A stretch of 33,073 bases of DNA from Candidatus Laterigemmans baculatus (GTDB lineage Bacteria; Planctomycetota; Planctomycetia; Pirellulales; Pirellulaceae), in assembly GCF_010367455.1 (NCBI RefSeq), contig NZ_WRPR01000098.1:1-33073 (forward strand), written 5' to 3'. This document shows, one piece after another, positions 1 to 14,156 of this stretch. The notes beneath the pieces are model-generated. The model saw only the letters and a program-made list of their open reading frames with translations, was not told where the DNA came from and searched no databases. The translations under genes and the position numbers were made by a program. Every line of letters begins with the position of its first letter. The stretch's first letter is position 1.

Positions 1-5
1 TCGCC

Positions 6-1553
6 TCACGCCGTGGGCGAATCGAGTTCGCGGCTGTAGAGCGCCAGCACCGCTTCGAACGTCTCGGCGTCGATTTTGTAGCGGCGGTCGGCGTCAGTGT
101 ACTTGTTGCAATGCTCGACCAGGACTCGGTAGAGGAAGCGGAACAAGTGCCGCGGGACGCGGAGGCTCTGGAAGACCATCAGCAGCCGCTGGTAGGAGAG
201 CTTTTCGTCGAACAGATCCTTCGGTTCCGGCTCCTGACCCTCGGCGGCGCAGGCGACCATTCGGCTGCGAGCCAAGTCGTAGAGCGCCTCGCCGGTCCAG
301 GCGAACGAAGGGATGACGTTCTGTTTGTCGAGCCTGGCTCGCTCGTGAAATTCGCGATCCTCCCGCTCGACGTCGCGGTACAGCTCCTGGGGCAACATCA
401 GCTTGAGTCCCAGGCCGGGCTGTTTGAGGAGCTTGTTGTCGAGCAGCGGCCACACGAAGCGGCGCATCAACTCTTGCTTGCCGCCGGTCAGATGCGGCTC
501 GTCGACGCGGTCGACCAACACGATCGTGCCGACAAACCCCAGTCGCTCGAGCAGCATCTGAAACTTGTTCAGCAACTCGTAGCGGTCGTCGGTGCGGTCG
601 AAACGCGGGAGCGGTTGGCTGGCCAATTCCTTCGCCGGCAACCGCAGCAGGACTTTACGGAGCGAAGACTGTTCGCGCTTGCCGACCCGCATGTGTTTGC
701 GGACCCCACGGGCCAGCCAGTGGCAGCGGAGCCAGCGGAGCGCGTACGGCAGCGTCCCAATGACGGCCGCTAGCGGCAGCAGCCAAGCGACGGTCGTGCC
801 GCTGATCCGCTGGGAAAAGTAGAGCCAGAGCACGATCGCCGCGGCGGCAATCACCCACACCACGGCCAGCACCAGGTCGAGGTGGACCGTCCAATTCTGG
901 TAGCCGAGCCGCTTGCGGAGTTCACCCCAGCGACCGGTGAAGGTCGAAGCGGTCGATTGATCGTAGCAGCAGGCCAGCATCAGCAGATCGCGGGTGCTGG
1001 TCCGCTCCAGGCGATCGACGTCTTCCTTGTGCACCGCGGCCTCCGCTCCAGCCTCGCCCCCCGCTCCAGCCTCGCCCCCCGCTCCGGCATCGCCCCCCGC
1101 TCCGGCATTACTGGCGCGCGCATCGAGGATCGAGTCGACCAGCTGGGTGACGCCGAGGCAGAGGATCGAATCCATGTGGTCCCACAGCCGCCACGATTCG
1201 AGCACCCGCTCCGGTTTCCGCGCCGCCCGCCGACTCATCCGCTCGCGGAAGTGGTCCAGGAAGGGATTGAAGTCGTCGTAGCGAATCACCCACACCCGGT
1301 TTTTGGGATGCTCGCGATTGTAGCGCTTCAGATGGCGGTCGATCTGCAGTCGCATCGCCGTTTTGCCCGAACCCTTGGGGCCGAACACGATCGCCGTGGC
1401 CGGCTCGCTCGGGTCGCCGTAGACCTTGTCCCAGACCGGATGGTAGGCGCTTTGGATGCAATGCTCTTTAAAAACCGGGTCGGTCTGAGCATCCTCCTCG
1501 GCAAACGGGTTGCGGAGGATGCCGTGGTGTTCGAGCAGGCTTTGGATGTTCAT
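6..1553 (-). CDS. Membrane-anchored P-loop ATPase, conserved planctomycete type
   Basis: A 515-residue protein with a clear Walker A motif, GPKGSGKT at residues 58-65, and a likely Walker B, IVLVDRVDE, at about 343-351. Two predicted membrane helices (about 226-246 and 254-274) sit between them, so the nucleotide-binding domain is interrupted by a membrane hairpin. This layout recalls KAP or STAND-like ATPases. The N-terminal NPFAEED recalls ExeA-like ATPases, but I cannot assign a family. Residues 149-172 are a Gly/Ala/Glu low-complexity linker encoded by an 18-bp unit repeated about four times (1045-1110). The ATG at 1553 is followed at once by a well-behaved N-terminus. The gene is last in a leftward run of four genes, separated from the secreted-protein gene by a palindromic repeat, so co-transcription is uncertain. 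An energy-dependent envelope or signalling role is inference only. Confidence 0.85.
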   Translation of the reverse strand: MNIQSLLEHHGILRNPFAEEDAQTDPVFKEHCIQSAYHPVWDKVYGDPSEPATAIVFGPKGSGKTAMRLQIDRHLKRYNREHPKNRVWVIRYDDFNPFLDHFRERMSRRAARKPERVLESWRLWDHMDSILCLGVTQLVDSILDARASNAGAGGDAGAGGEAGAGGEAGAEAAVHKEDVDRLERTSTRDLLMLACCYDQSTASTFTGRWGELRKRLGYQNWTVHLDLVLAVVWVIAAAAIVLWLYFSQRISGTTVAWLLPLAAVIGTLPYALRWLRCHWLARGVRKHMRVGKREQSSLRKVLLRLPAKELASQPLPRFDRTDDRYELLNKFQMLLERLGFVGTIVLVDRVDEPHLTGGKQELMRRFVWPLLDNKLLKQPGLGLKLMLPQELYRDVEREDREFHERARLDKQNVIPSFAWTGEALYDLARSRMVACAAEGQEPEPKDLFDEKLSYQRLLMVFQSLRVPRHLFRFLYRVLVEHCNKYTDADRRYKIDAETFEAVLALYSRELDSPTA

Positions 1554-1607
1554 TCGTGGCTGCGGAATCTCAGACTCAGTAGGGATGGGCGCCGACCCAG
1601 ATATGTA

Positions 1608-1682
1608 ATCAGCCGCCGGGCGCTAGCCCACGGTTCATTCAAAATGCGATATGGAACCGGACGCTAGCGCGTGGCGGCTGAT
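1608..1682. repeat. Palindromic intergenic repeat, GCTAGC family, copy 1
   Basis: Two inverted arms of about 28 bp begin ATCAGCCGCC and end GGCGGCTGAT, each with a GCTAGC core, around a short spacer. Arm identity is imperfect: the left arm reads GGGCGCTAGCCCACGG where the right arm would predict ACGCGCTAGCGTCCGG. It lies between the ATPase gene and the small secreted-protein gene. Related copies are at 6167-6239, 9318-9413 and 15817-15889. Confidence 0.9.
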
Positions 1683-1729
1683 AATGAGAAACTGGGCACC
1701 GCCCAGGCCTCCGGACAGTGACCCAGGGC

Positions 1730-2293
1730 TCAGGCCTTCAGCTCTTGGAGCATCGCCTTGAACGCTTCCCGCTCGGCGTCGACTGCCTTCTGCGGGCCGG
1801 TCAGTTTGATGAAGTACTGGCGACCGTTGGGGAGCACGATGATCGCACCGAGCATGCCGTAATTTTCGCGGACGACGGTGCGTCCCCCCGAGAAGGGACC
1901 ACCTCCCATCGTGTCCTTAAACGATCCGGACAGTTGAACGTAGTGCACGCTCGCCCCGGCAGCTTGGAATTTTTCCACTTTCGCTTCGCTGTCCCCTTCG
2001 AACTGGCCCTTCCAGCGGCTGATGTTCGCCTCGACGTCTCCACCGGCGGCCATCATCGTGATCCGCGACGTGGGAACGTCTTCCCCCTCGCCCTGCGGAG
2101 CCGCGAATTCGTGCTCGACGATCCGCGACTTCGGCGGCTGCGGCTTCCAGCCTTCGGGCACCGTCAACGTCAAGGCGTCGAAGATTCGAATCGTCTGAGG
2201 AGCTTTGGCGTCCGCTTCCTCCGCTCGGGCCGATCCGACCGGGACCGCGGCGAGAAGCAGGCCAGCCAACAGTGCAGCGCAGAAATGACGCAT
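1730..2293 (-). CDS. Small secreted protein of unknown function
   Basis: A 187-residue protein. The chosen ATG at 2293 is preceded by a GAGGA ribosome-binding site and opens a typical signal peptide (MRHFCAALLAGLLLAAVPVG, then SARA|EE). A longer reading frame starting at 2383 would put 30 residues before this signal and is rejected. The mature part has a beta-rich pattern: TLTVPEGWK, HEFAAP, SRITMMAAGG, then WKGQFEG and IIVLPNGRQYFIKLTGP near the end. This resembles small secreted planctomycete proteins of PsbP-like appearance, but that is an impression and not a firm family assignment. It lies 83 bp downstream of the GYF protein gene on the same strand, so it may share a transcript with it and with the cytochrome gene. 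Confidence 0.85.
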   Translation of the reverse strand: MRHFCAALLAGLLLAAVPVGSARAEEADAKAPQTIRIFDALTLTVPEGWKPQPPKSRIVEHEFAAPQGEGEDVPTSRITMMAAGGDVEANISRWKGQFEGDSEAKVEKFQAAGASVHYVQLSGSFKDTMGGGPFSGGRTVVRENYGMLGAIIVLPNGRQYFIKLTGPQKAVDAEREAFKAMLQELKA

Positions 2294-2376
2294 CGGAAAT
2301 TCCTCGAAAGACAGGGAGCTGGGAAAGGTTTCGCAAACCGGGGACGACCGCCCCGCGGTTGATGAATAATCCATGT

Positions 2377-3303
2377 CTAGCACATGGCAGCTAAAGTAAA
2401 GGCAGCTGAAGTAACGGCAGCTGAAAGGATGGGGCCTCCGAGCAGCGCCAGGACCAGGGCGGCGACCAGCAGCAGGCTGGCGACGATCAGCGTTCCGATC
2501 AGCACCGTTCGCTGCCTCTGCTTGCGGCGGCGGCGGGCACCGAGGTAAGTCTCGGCGGCCGAAGCGGGCGAGAGGTCCACCTCGGTGGGCTGCTCACGCA
2601 CATCGGGCGCCGCAGTGGCCGCTGCAGGTGAGGATAGCGTATCGCCGGAGGAACCGGCTTGGCGACCGGGCGTCCAAGCCGGGCGGCTCGGCGAATCTTT
2701 CCCGCCTGGAGCGATCGCCGGACTTGGCTCGGTTTTGACGCTCGGCCCACTCCGAGCCACGGCGGGGGTGTCGCCGAGCACCTCACCGAGCACCTCACCG
2801 GCGGCTCGCCATTCGGCCCAGCCGTCGCGCCACAGCAACGCCTCGGCCGTCAGCCTCTGCTCGCCAACCCACTGCCGCACGGTCGGCCCGTCGGCCGGAC
2901 CGTACTGGCCGCCGGACGCCGGCCGCACGTACCACTGCGCCAGAGGATCGGCCAGCGGATCGAACGGAGGCTGTTCGGTCTCACCGGTCGGCTCGGTCAC
3001 CGCGGATTCTTCGGCGACGATGCTGGCCGAGTCGCTTTCCTCGCCGGCCCCCTCAGAATCGCGACTGTCTGCTCCCTGGCTGCCTGCTCCCTGGCTTGTT
3101 GCTTCGCGGCTGCCTGCTTCATCGGGCCCGACGTCCGCGGCCGCTTCTCCGCTCGGATCGTCCAGGCGGAGCGAGAACTCGCGGTCCTCGGTCGGAATGC
3201 GGAAGCGGGCGCCGCAGCGTGGGCATTTGCCCCGTTTGCCGGCCAGCGACTCCTTGATGTTCAGTGGTTTGTTGCACGCGTGGCACGCGAACCGAATCCC
3301 CAT
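2377..3303 (-). CDS. Zinc-ribbon / GYF_2 domain membrane protein
   Basis: A 308-residue protein starting at ATG 3303, which has a GGAGGT ribosome-binding site; the frame stays open further upstream but without support. The N-terminus is a zinc ribbon with CxxC pairs at C7/C10 and C27/C30 (FACHAC and KCPRCGARF). Residues about 124-172 form a GYF_2-like domain (WYVRP, GGQYGP, LLWRDGWAEWRAA). A long acidic then Pro/Ala/Ser-rich linker follows, then a basic stop-transfer stretch (RRRRKQRQR) and a single hydrophobic helix at about 266-290. The tail is short and hydrophobic. In planctomycetes this domain pair is common in membrane proteins of unknown role; GYF folds bind proline-rich peptides. The gene starts 19 bp after the cytochrome gene ends, which suggests an operon. 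Short direct repeats occur in its linker. Confidence 0.88.
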   Translation of the reverse strand: MGIRFACHACNKPLNIKESLAGKRGKCPRCGARFRIPTEDREFSLRLDDPSGEAAADVGPDEAGSREATSQGAGSQGADSRDSEGAGEESDSASIVAEESAVTEPTGETEQPPFDPLADPLAQWYVRPASGGQYGPADGPTVRQWVGEQRLTAEALLWRDGWAEWRAAGEVLGEVLGDTPAVARSGPSVKTEPSPAIAPGGKDSPSRPAWTPGRQAGSSGDTLSSPAAATAAPDVREQPTEVDLSPASAAETYLGARRRRKQRQRTVLIGTLIVASLLLVAALVLALLGGPILSAAVTSAAFTLAAMC

Positions 3304-3322
3304 GGGGCGACCTCCAAAAGCG

Positions 3323-4357
3323 TCACCGGTATTGTTCGTGACAGGCGCTACAGGATTGACCGATTTGGCCGACCGCCTTCCGCGCTCCCTCGGCGTCGTC
3401 GTCGGCCAGCGCGGCGCGGACATCTTGGGCCGCTTGCCGCATGGCGTCGGAGAGCTGACGGTAATCGGGGTCGTCCGCATCCTCCATGCCCTCCTGCTGG
3501 AGCACTTCGGCGACCACGGCGACCAGGGCGGCGGCCCGATCGAGTTCCTCTTTCGACTGTTCGACCGTTGCCGCATCGGTCGTTTCGCTCTCGAGCGGTT
3601 CGGCCAGCAGTTGTTCGAGATAGTTCATCAGCGGCGAACGGGCTCCGATGAGCGTCCAGTCGATCGCTTCGGCCGGGGCAGCGCGATTCAGCCCCGTGCC
3701 ACTGACCAGATCCTGCAGGTCGGCCTTCCGCTGCTTGGCTTCGTCAAACGCCTCGTCCGAACCGGCGGTCACATTCTTGGCAGAGCGAGCCAATAAATCT
3801 CGCGCGGCCGCCGCATCCTCTTGGAACCGAACCCGTCCCTCGTAGTCGGCGATCACCGCCATCAGCGTCGCCAGGATCGAGAGCGTTTGCCGGACGTCCT
3901 GGAATCCGCCGCTGCGAAAACGGCTGGGGGTCGTCACCAGGCCGTCGTATTCGAGCTTCAAACGCTTGACTTCGTCTTCCAAGTGGACCGCCTCGATCAG
4001 CGAAGACCAGCCACCGCCGCCCGACGCCCCCCCAGCCGCCGTCGCGGTAGAGCCGCCAGCCGCCGTCGCGGTAGCGCCGCCAGAAGGGCCGGTCGCGGAG
4101 TTGGCCGGAGAGCCGCCGCGATTGGCCACAGCCCCGCCGGCTGGCCCGAGCGCCTCGACTCGGGGCCGCTCGCCGCGAAGGGCTTCGCCGATGTCTTCGA
4201 AAAAGACACCCCGAAACGCTCCCTCGGGATACTGCGGCGGCCGCGCCCGACGTTGCTGGGCCACGGCCGAAGATGCCGAGGCAAGGGCGATCGCCAACAT
4301 CAGCGCGAACCTCAGCGCGACCGAGGGACGCCGGAGGTCGGTTCGGGGCAAAGCCAT
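3323..4357 (-). CDS. Secreted cytochrome c'-like protein
   Basis: A 344-residue protein from ATG 4357, giving a signal peptide (SVALRFALMLAIALASASSA, then VAQ). An upstream in-frame start at 4588 gives a basic, unlikely N-terminus and is rejected. The single haem-binding motif CSACH (C336, C339, H340) is five residues from the C-terminus, exactly where class II cytochromes c' carry it, ending HEQYR. The preceding 100 residues look like a four-helix bundle. Residues about 140-220 form a similar helical pattern (LSILATLMAVIADYEG) without any CxxCH, so this may be a duplicated bundle in which only the second binds haem. A Gly/Ala/Thr-rich linker near residue 105 is encoded by a 24-bp repeat. Likely periplasmic electron transfer or gas binding, by family analogy. 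First gene of the leftward run. Confidence 0.88.
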   Translation of the reverse strand: MALPRTDLRRPSVALRFALMLAIALASASSAVAQQRRARPPQYPEGAFRGVFFEDIGEALRGERPRVEALGPAGGAVANRGGSPANSATGPSGGATATAAGGSTATAAGGASGGGGWSSLIEAVHLEDEVKRLKLEYDGLVTTPSRFRSGGFQDVRQTLSILATLMAVIADYEGRVRFQEDAAAARDLLARSAKNVTAGSDEAFDEAKQRKADLQDLVSGTGLNRAAPAEAIDWTLIGARSPLMNYLEQLLAEPLESETTDAATVEQSKEELDRAAALVAVVAEVLQQEGMEDADDPDYRQLSDAMRQAAQDVRAALADDDAEGARKAVGQIGQSCSACHEQYR

Positions 4358-4571
4358 GGATCGAACACCAGAAGAGGAGTGGGTTGCGAGTGACGGTAGA
4401 CCCCGCCGATTCGCCGCTGGTCCGTGGCGAATCGGGCCCGGTACGCCGAATGCTCTCTGGCCAGCATAGAAGCCGGCTCGGCAGCCGTGCCAGGGCCCCC
4501 CTCGCCTTCTCAGTCTACACCGCCACCGCTTATTTGCCGGATCCCGTTTCCGCTGTTCGAGTCGCCCAGCC
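4358..4571. other. Divergent intergenic region
   Basis: This 214-bp gap separates the leftward cytochrome gene from the rightward egtB gene and must hold promoters for both unless egtB is transcribed otherwise. I see no convincing -35/-10 pair, sigma-54 site or palindrome in it. Confidence 0.5.
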
Positions 4572-6137
<1,566 letters not shown>

Positions 6138-6140
<3 letters not shown>

Positions 6141-6162
6141 GCCGACGGCGCTAGCCGGGAGC
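6138..6162. repeat. GCTAGC-type half element at the egtB stop codon
   Basis: The 20 bases TGAGCCGACGGCGCTAGCCG match, in reverse complement, the unit repeated in tandem at 15903-15950. The first three bases are the egtB stop codon. Confidence 0.85.
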
Positions 6163-6166
6163 AATC

Positions 6167-6239
6167 ATCAGCCGCCGGGCGCTAGCCCCCGGTTATCGAA
6201 AACGCCGTGAAAACCGGACGCTAGCGCGTGGCGGCTGAT
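6167..6239. repeat. Palindromic intergenic repeat, GCTAGC family, copy 2
   Basis: Inverted arms start ATCAGCCGCC and end GGCGGCTGAT around a spacer of about 17 bp. It sits between egtB and egtD. The right arm contains an in-frame GTG (6228) that could be mistaken for the egtD start. Confidence 0.9.
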
Positions 6240-6272
6240 TTCCATTTTCCCCCCCTACCCTGCAGAGAAACA

Positions 6273-7268
6273 TTGGCCACCCATTCCTCTCCACCAGTGC
6301 TCGATCTGGCTCCGCAGCGATCGACGATGCTTCAGGAGGTGCTCGAGTCGCTCTCGGAGCGGCCCAGGCGGCTGCCGAGCAAGTACTTTTACGATGCCCG
6401 CGGCAGCGAGTTGTTCGACGCCATCTGCGAATTGCCGGAGTACTACGTCACTCGCACCGAGCTAAGTCTGATGGAGACGCACGTCGACCAGATGGCTGCC
6501 GCGCTGGGACCGCGGGTGTGTCTGGTCGAGATGGGCAGCGGCAGCGGAGTCAAAACGCGGCGGTTGCTCTCGGAACTCGACGCTCCTGCCGCTTACGTTC
6601 CAGTCGAGATCGCGCGAGACCATCTCGTCGATTCCGTCGGACGGCTCGGCGAAGAGTTTCCGGAACTGGAGATCTCAGCGGTCTGCGGCGATTTTCTCCA
6701 GCCCCTCCGTCTGCCTCCGCTGAGCTCCGAGCCCCGGCGGTACGTCGTCTACTTTCCCGGTTCCACGATCGGCAATCTCACCACCGAGGGAGCCGACGCG
6801 TTGCTCAGCCGGTTCAGCGATCTGGTGCGCGAAGCGGGGCGCGAAGCGGCCGCGCGAGTCCCCGGAGGGTTGCTGCTGGGGGTCGATTTGCAGAAAGACG
6901 TGGCCGTGCTCGAAGCGGCTTATAACGACGCCGCGGGACTGACTGCTGAGTTCAATCTCAACCTGCTCGCGCACTTGAATCGCCGCCTCGGCACGCAGAT
7001 TCCGCTCGACGCCTTCGCCCACGAGGCTCCTTACGTGGCGGAGTCCGAGAGGATTGAAATGCGGCTGCGAGCCTTGCGGCGAGTCGAATTCGAACTTGCC
7101 GGGCGTCGCTTCGTCGTCGAAGCGGGAGAGCCGCTCGTGACCGAGTACTCGCACAAATACGCGCTCGAGCCGTTCCGCACGCGGCTCGCCGACCGCGGCT
7201 GGCAGGTCCGGCAGGTGTGGACCGACCCGCAGCAGTACTTCGCGCTGATTTATGCCGAGGCGAGGTGA
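6273..7268 (+). CDS. egtD: L-histidine N-alpha-methyltransferase EgtD
   Basis: Catalyses three SAM-dependent methylations of histidine to hercynine, the substrate of EgtB next door. Family motifs are clear: PRRLPSKYFYDARGSELFD near the N-terminus, ELPEYYVTRTE, the SAM-binding loop EMGSGSGVKT (residues 86-95), CGDFLQPL, and YFPGSTIGN (160-168). The C-terminal part includes FVVEAGEPLVTEYSHKY. From TTG 6273 the protein has 331 residues, close to the usual 320-330. Alternatives are GTG 6228, which lies inside the palindromic repeat and adds 15 residues, and ATG 6327, which leaves only 13 residues before the conserved block. I prefer TTG with moderate confidence. The gene follows egtB after 132 bp that include a palindrome, so joint transcription is likely but not certain. 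Confidence 0.93.
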   Translation: MATHSSPPVLDLAPQRSTMLQEVLESLSERPRRLPSKYFYDARGSELFDAICELPEYYVTRTELSLMETHVDQMAAALGPRVCLVEMGSGSGVKTRRLLSELDAPAAYVPVEIARDHLVDSVGRLGEEFPELEISAVCGDFLQPLRLPPLSSEPRRYVVYFPGSTIGNLTTEGADALLSRFSDLVREAGREAAARVPGGLLLGVDLQKDVAVLEAAYNDAAGLTAEFNLNLLAHLNRRLGTQIPLDAFAHEAPYVAESERIEMRLRALRRVEFELAGRRFVVEAGEPLVTEYSHKYALEPFRTRLADRGWQVRQVWTDPQQYFALIYAEAR

Positions 7269-7302
7269 GCTGCAAATAAATGGCGCTGCAGTGCGATCGC
7301 AT

Positions 7303-7318
7303 TGGCACGCCGCTTGCT
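7303..7318 (+). promoter_or_regulatory. Sigma-54 (RpoN) -24/-12 promoter
   Basis: The string TTGGCACGCCGCTTGCT matches the sigma-54 consensus TGGCACG-N4-TTGC at every defined position, with GG (7304-7305) and GC (7316-7317) separated by exactly 10 bp. Expected transcription start is near 7329, giving a leader of about 58 nt before the lipoprotein ATG at 7387. Just upstream are small palindromes (CTGCAG; TGCGATCGCA at 7293-7302), but no activator site can be assigned. No second site of this quality was noticed in the window. Confidence 0.8.
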
Positions 7319-7386
7319 TCTTCTGCGGCTATCGAAAGACACCCGTGAGAGTGACTTCTTTGAATTACCACCCAAAGGAAAGAACG

Positions 7387-7626
7387 ATGAAACGCGTGAC
7401 GACTTTGATTGCTGGCGGTTTGCTGTGTTGTGGTCTGGTTGGCTGCGACGTCGACGTGGCCGACGAAGGGCGGATGCCTGAGGTCGAGGTGCACGAAGGG
7501 GAGGCACCCGACGTGGACGTGCATGGCCCGGAAGTGACCACCGGTGAGAAAGAAGTCACCGTGCCGACGCTCGACGTCGACGTGCCGGAAGAGAACGAAA
7601 ACGAGCCGGCCGAACGGGTCGACTGA
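7387..7626 (+). CDS. Small acidic lipoprotein, unknown function
   Basis: A 79-residue protein from ATG 7387, preceded by a GGAAAG ribosome-binding site. Residues 1-20 form a lipoprotein signal (MKRVTTLIAGG, LCCGLVGC) with a lipobox ending at C20. The remainder is strongly acidic, almost without hydrophobic core residues, and made of short V-D-V / P-E-V periodic segments (DVDV, PEVEV, PDVDV, TLDVDV), ending in ENENEPAERVD. A longer in-frame start at 7252 overlaps egtD and is rejected. It is likely anchored to a membrane with an extended acidic chain; metal binding or stress buffering would be guesses. It stands alone behind the sigma-54 site and before a large hairpin repeat, so it is probably a single-gene unit. 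Confidence 0.85.
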   Translation: MKRVTTLIAGGLLCCGLVGCDVDVADEGRMPEVEVHEGEAPDVDVHGPEVTTGEKEVTVPTLDVDVPEENENEPAERVD

Positions 7627-7650
7627 GCCAGGACGTCAGCCGTTTTCCGG

Positions 7651-7747
7651 TCCCCTCTCCCCGGCCTTCTCCCCCAAAGGGAATCGCGAAATTCTTTTGG
7701 GGTGAAGGTCGAGGGGTCGCTGCGATTCCCTTTAGGGGAGAGGGGGC
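7651..7747. repeat. CCCTCTCC/GGAGAGGG inverted repeat, copy 1
   Basis: Left arm includes CCCCTCTCCCC and CCAAAGGGAATCGC; the right arm reads GCGATTCCCTTTAGGGGAGA. The arms pair over most of their length around a spacer. It lies between two convergent genes (the lipoprotein and gltD), where it may end transcription from both sides. Copies at 17530-17628 and 17753-17813 share the arms. Confidence 0.8.
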
Positions 7748-7752
7748 AGAAA

Positions 7753-9255
7753 CTACACCGCGGCCGTCATGGCGGTGCCCATCGTGACTCCAGGGGCGGG
7801 CAGCTGGCTGCTTCCCTCCAGGAAGATGTCGATCGCTCGGGCGGCTCCGCGGCCTTCGTTGATGGCCCACACCACCAAGCTCTGACCGCGGCGGCAGTCG
7901 CCGGCCGCGAAGACTTTGGGGATGTTGGTGGTGAACTCGCCGTGCCGCGCTTCGAAATTGCTCCGCGCGTCGGTCTCCACTCCCAAGGCCTGGGCCAAGT
8001 ACTGCTCGGGACCGACAAAGCCCATCGCCAGCAGGACGAGCTGTGCGGGAACGATCTTCTCGCTTCCCTCGACCTCTTCCATCTCCCAGCCGCCGTCGTC
8101 CTTCTTGTTCCAGCGGACATGGACGGTGCGAATCCCGGCGACGTTGCCGTGGCCGTCATCGACGAAGCTTTTGGAGAGGATTTGGTACTCGCGAGGATCG
8201 CGGCCAAATTTCACCGACGCTTCTTCGTGTCCATAGTCGACACGGAACGTCCGCGGCCACTCGGGCCATGGGTTGTCGTCGGCCCGCTCCTCGGGAGGCT
8301 TGGGCAGAAGTTCGAAGTTGACCATGCTCCGGCACCCGTGGCGGATGCTGGTCGCGATGCAGTCGGTGCCGGTGTCGCCGCCGCCGATGACGACGACGTC
8401 TTTGCCTTCGGCGCTGATGAACTCGCCGTTGAGCGAATCGCCGTGGACCCGCTTGGTGTTCGCCGTCAGGAATTCCATCGCCGGATAAACGCCCCGCAGC
8501 TCACGGCCGGGGATCGGCAGGTCGCGCGGTTTGGTGCTGCCGCAGGCTAGCAAGACCGCGTCGTTGGCGGCGAGCAGCTCTTTGGCGTCGACGTTTTCAC
8601 CCACGTTGGCACCGGTCACAAAGTGGATTCCTTCGGCCCGCAGCTTGTCGACCCGCCGTTCGACCACACGCTTGTCGAGCTTCATGTTGGGAATGCCGTA
8701 CTGCAGCAGCCCGCCGATGCGGTCGGCCCGTTCGTACACGGTGACCGTGTGGCCGACTTTATTCAGCTGATCTGCGGCGGCCAAGCCCGCGGGACCGGAG
8801 CCGATGACGGCGACGTTCTTGCCGGTCCGTTCGGCCGGCGGTTCGGGCTTGATCCAGCCTTCGGCCCAGGCTCGGTCGACGATCGCGTTCTCGATGTTCT
8901 TGATCGTCACCGGCGGATTGGTGATCCCCAGCACGCACGCCCCTTCGCAGGGAGCCGGGCAGGCGCGACCGGTGAACTCGGGGAAGTTGTTGGTCTTGTG
9001 CAACCGCTCGATCGCTTCTCGCCAGCGGTTGTTGTAGACCAGGTCGTTCCACTCGGGAATCAAGTTGTCGATCGGGCAGCCCGAGTTCGATTGGCAGAAC
9101 GGAACGCCACAGTCCATGCAGCGGGCGCCCTGTTCGCGGAGCTGCTCTTCACGCGGCTCGGTGTAGATCTCGTCGTAATCGTTGATCCGCACGACCGGCA
9201 ACCGCCAAGGCACTTTCTTGCGATCAAACTCTTTGAATCCAGTGGGCTTTCCCAT
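7753..9255 (-). CDS. gltD: Glutamate synthase, small (beta) subunit
   Basis: The NADPH-oxidising partner of GltB; it passes electrons through FAD and iron-sulfur centres to the large subunit for ammonia assimilation. At 500 residues it has the usual length. Cysteines for the [4Fe-4S] centres appear at 46, 49, 54, 60 ([15 protein letters not shown]) and 99, 103, 107 (CPAPCEGAC). The FAD loop is [14 protein letters not shown] (151-164) and a second nucleotide site is [11 protein letters not shown]. The ending [20 protein letters not shown] is typical. The ATG at 9255 has a GGAGAC site upstream. It follows gltB on the same strand after 170 bp, of which 96 bp are a palindromic repeat. Cofactor preference (NADPH or NADH) cannot be told from sequence alone. 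Confidence 0.97.
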   Translation of the reverse strand: MGKPTGFKEFDRKKVPWRLPVVRINDYDEIYTEPREEQLREQGARCMDCGVPFCQSNSGCPIDNLIPEWNDLVYNNRWREAIERLHKTNNFPEFTGRACPAPCEGACVLGITNPPVTIKNIENAIVDRAWAEGWIKPEPPAERTGKNVAVIGSGPAGLAAADQLNKVGHTVTVYERADRIGGLLQYGIPNMKLDKRVVERRVDKLRAEGIHFVTGANVGENVDAKELLAANDAVLLACGSTKPRDLPIPGRELRGVYPAMEFLTANTKRVHGDSLNGEFISAEGKDVVVIGGGDTGTDCIATSIRHGCRSMVNFELLPKPPEERADDNPWPEWPRTFRVDYGHEEASVKFGRDPREYQILSKSFVDDGHGNVAGIRTVHVRWNKKDDGGWEMEEVEGSEKIVPAQLVLLAMGFVGPEQYLAQALGVETDARSNFEARHGEFTTNIPKVFAAGDCRRGQSLVVWAINEGRGAARAIDIFLEGSSQLPAPGVTMGTAMTAAV

Positions 9256-9317
9256 GACAGTCGTCTCCGCGTGAGTTGTGTGTTGTCTGCGTTTTGTATT
9301 GGTAGGAAGGTCGTCGC

Positions 9318-9413
9318 ATCAGCCGCCTCGCGCGAGCGACCGGTTGCTCAGGGAACCGGTTGCTCAGGGAACCGGTTGCTCAAGGAATTGGGGGCTAGCG
9401 CCCGGCGGCTGAT
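9318..9413. repeat. Palindromic repeat copy 4, with three 16-bp tandem units
   Basis: Outer arms begin ATCAGCCGCC and end GGCGGCTGAT as in the other GCTAGC-family copies. The interior holds three 16-bp units, ACCGGTTGCTCAGGGA twice and ACCGGTTGCTCAAGGA (9339-9386), in place of the usual short spacer. It lies between gltB and gltD. Confidence 0.9.
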
Positions 9414-9425
9414 GAACGACGAGCG

Positions 9426-14024
<4,599 letters not shown>

Positions 14025-14156
14025 GGGGTTTCTCCGGCGTGGGAGGCTCTTGCGATTGATGTGCGATGTAAGGGGGGTGGAAAATCCGCGCTCCGCGGGT
14101 GCTGGAGACCGGTGGCGGGAGCGTGGAGGAAGCAAGCGTGGGGGCAAGAAGTTGAA

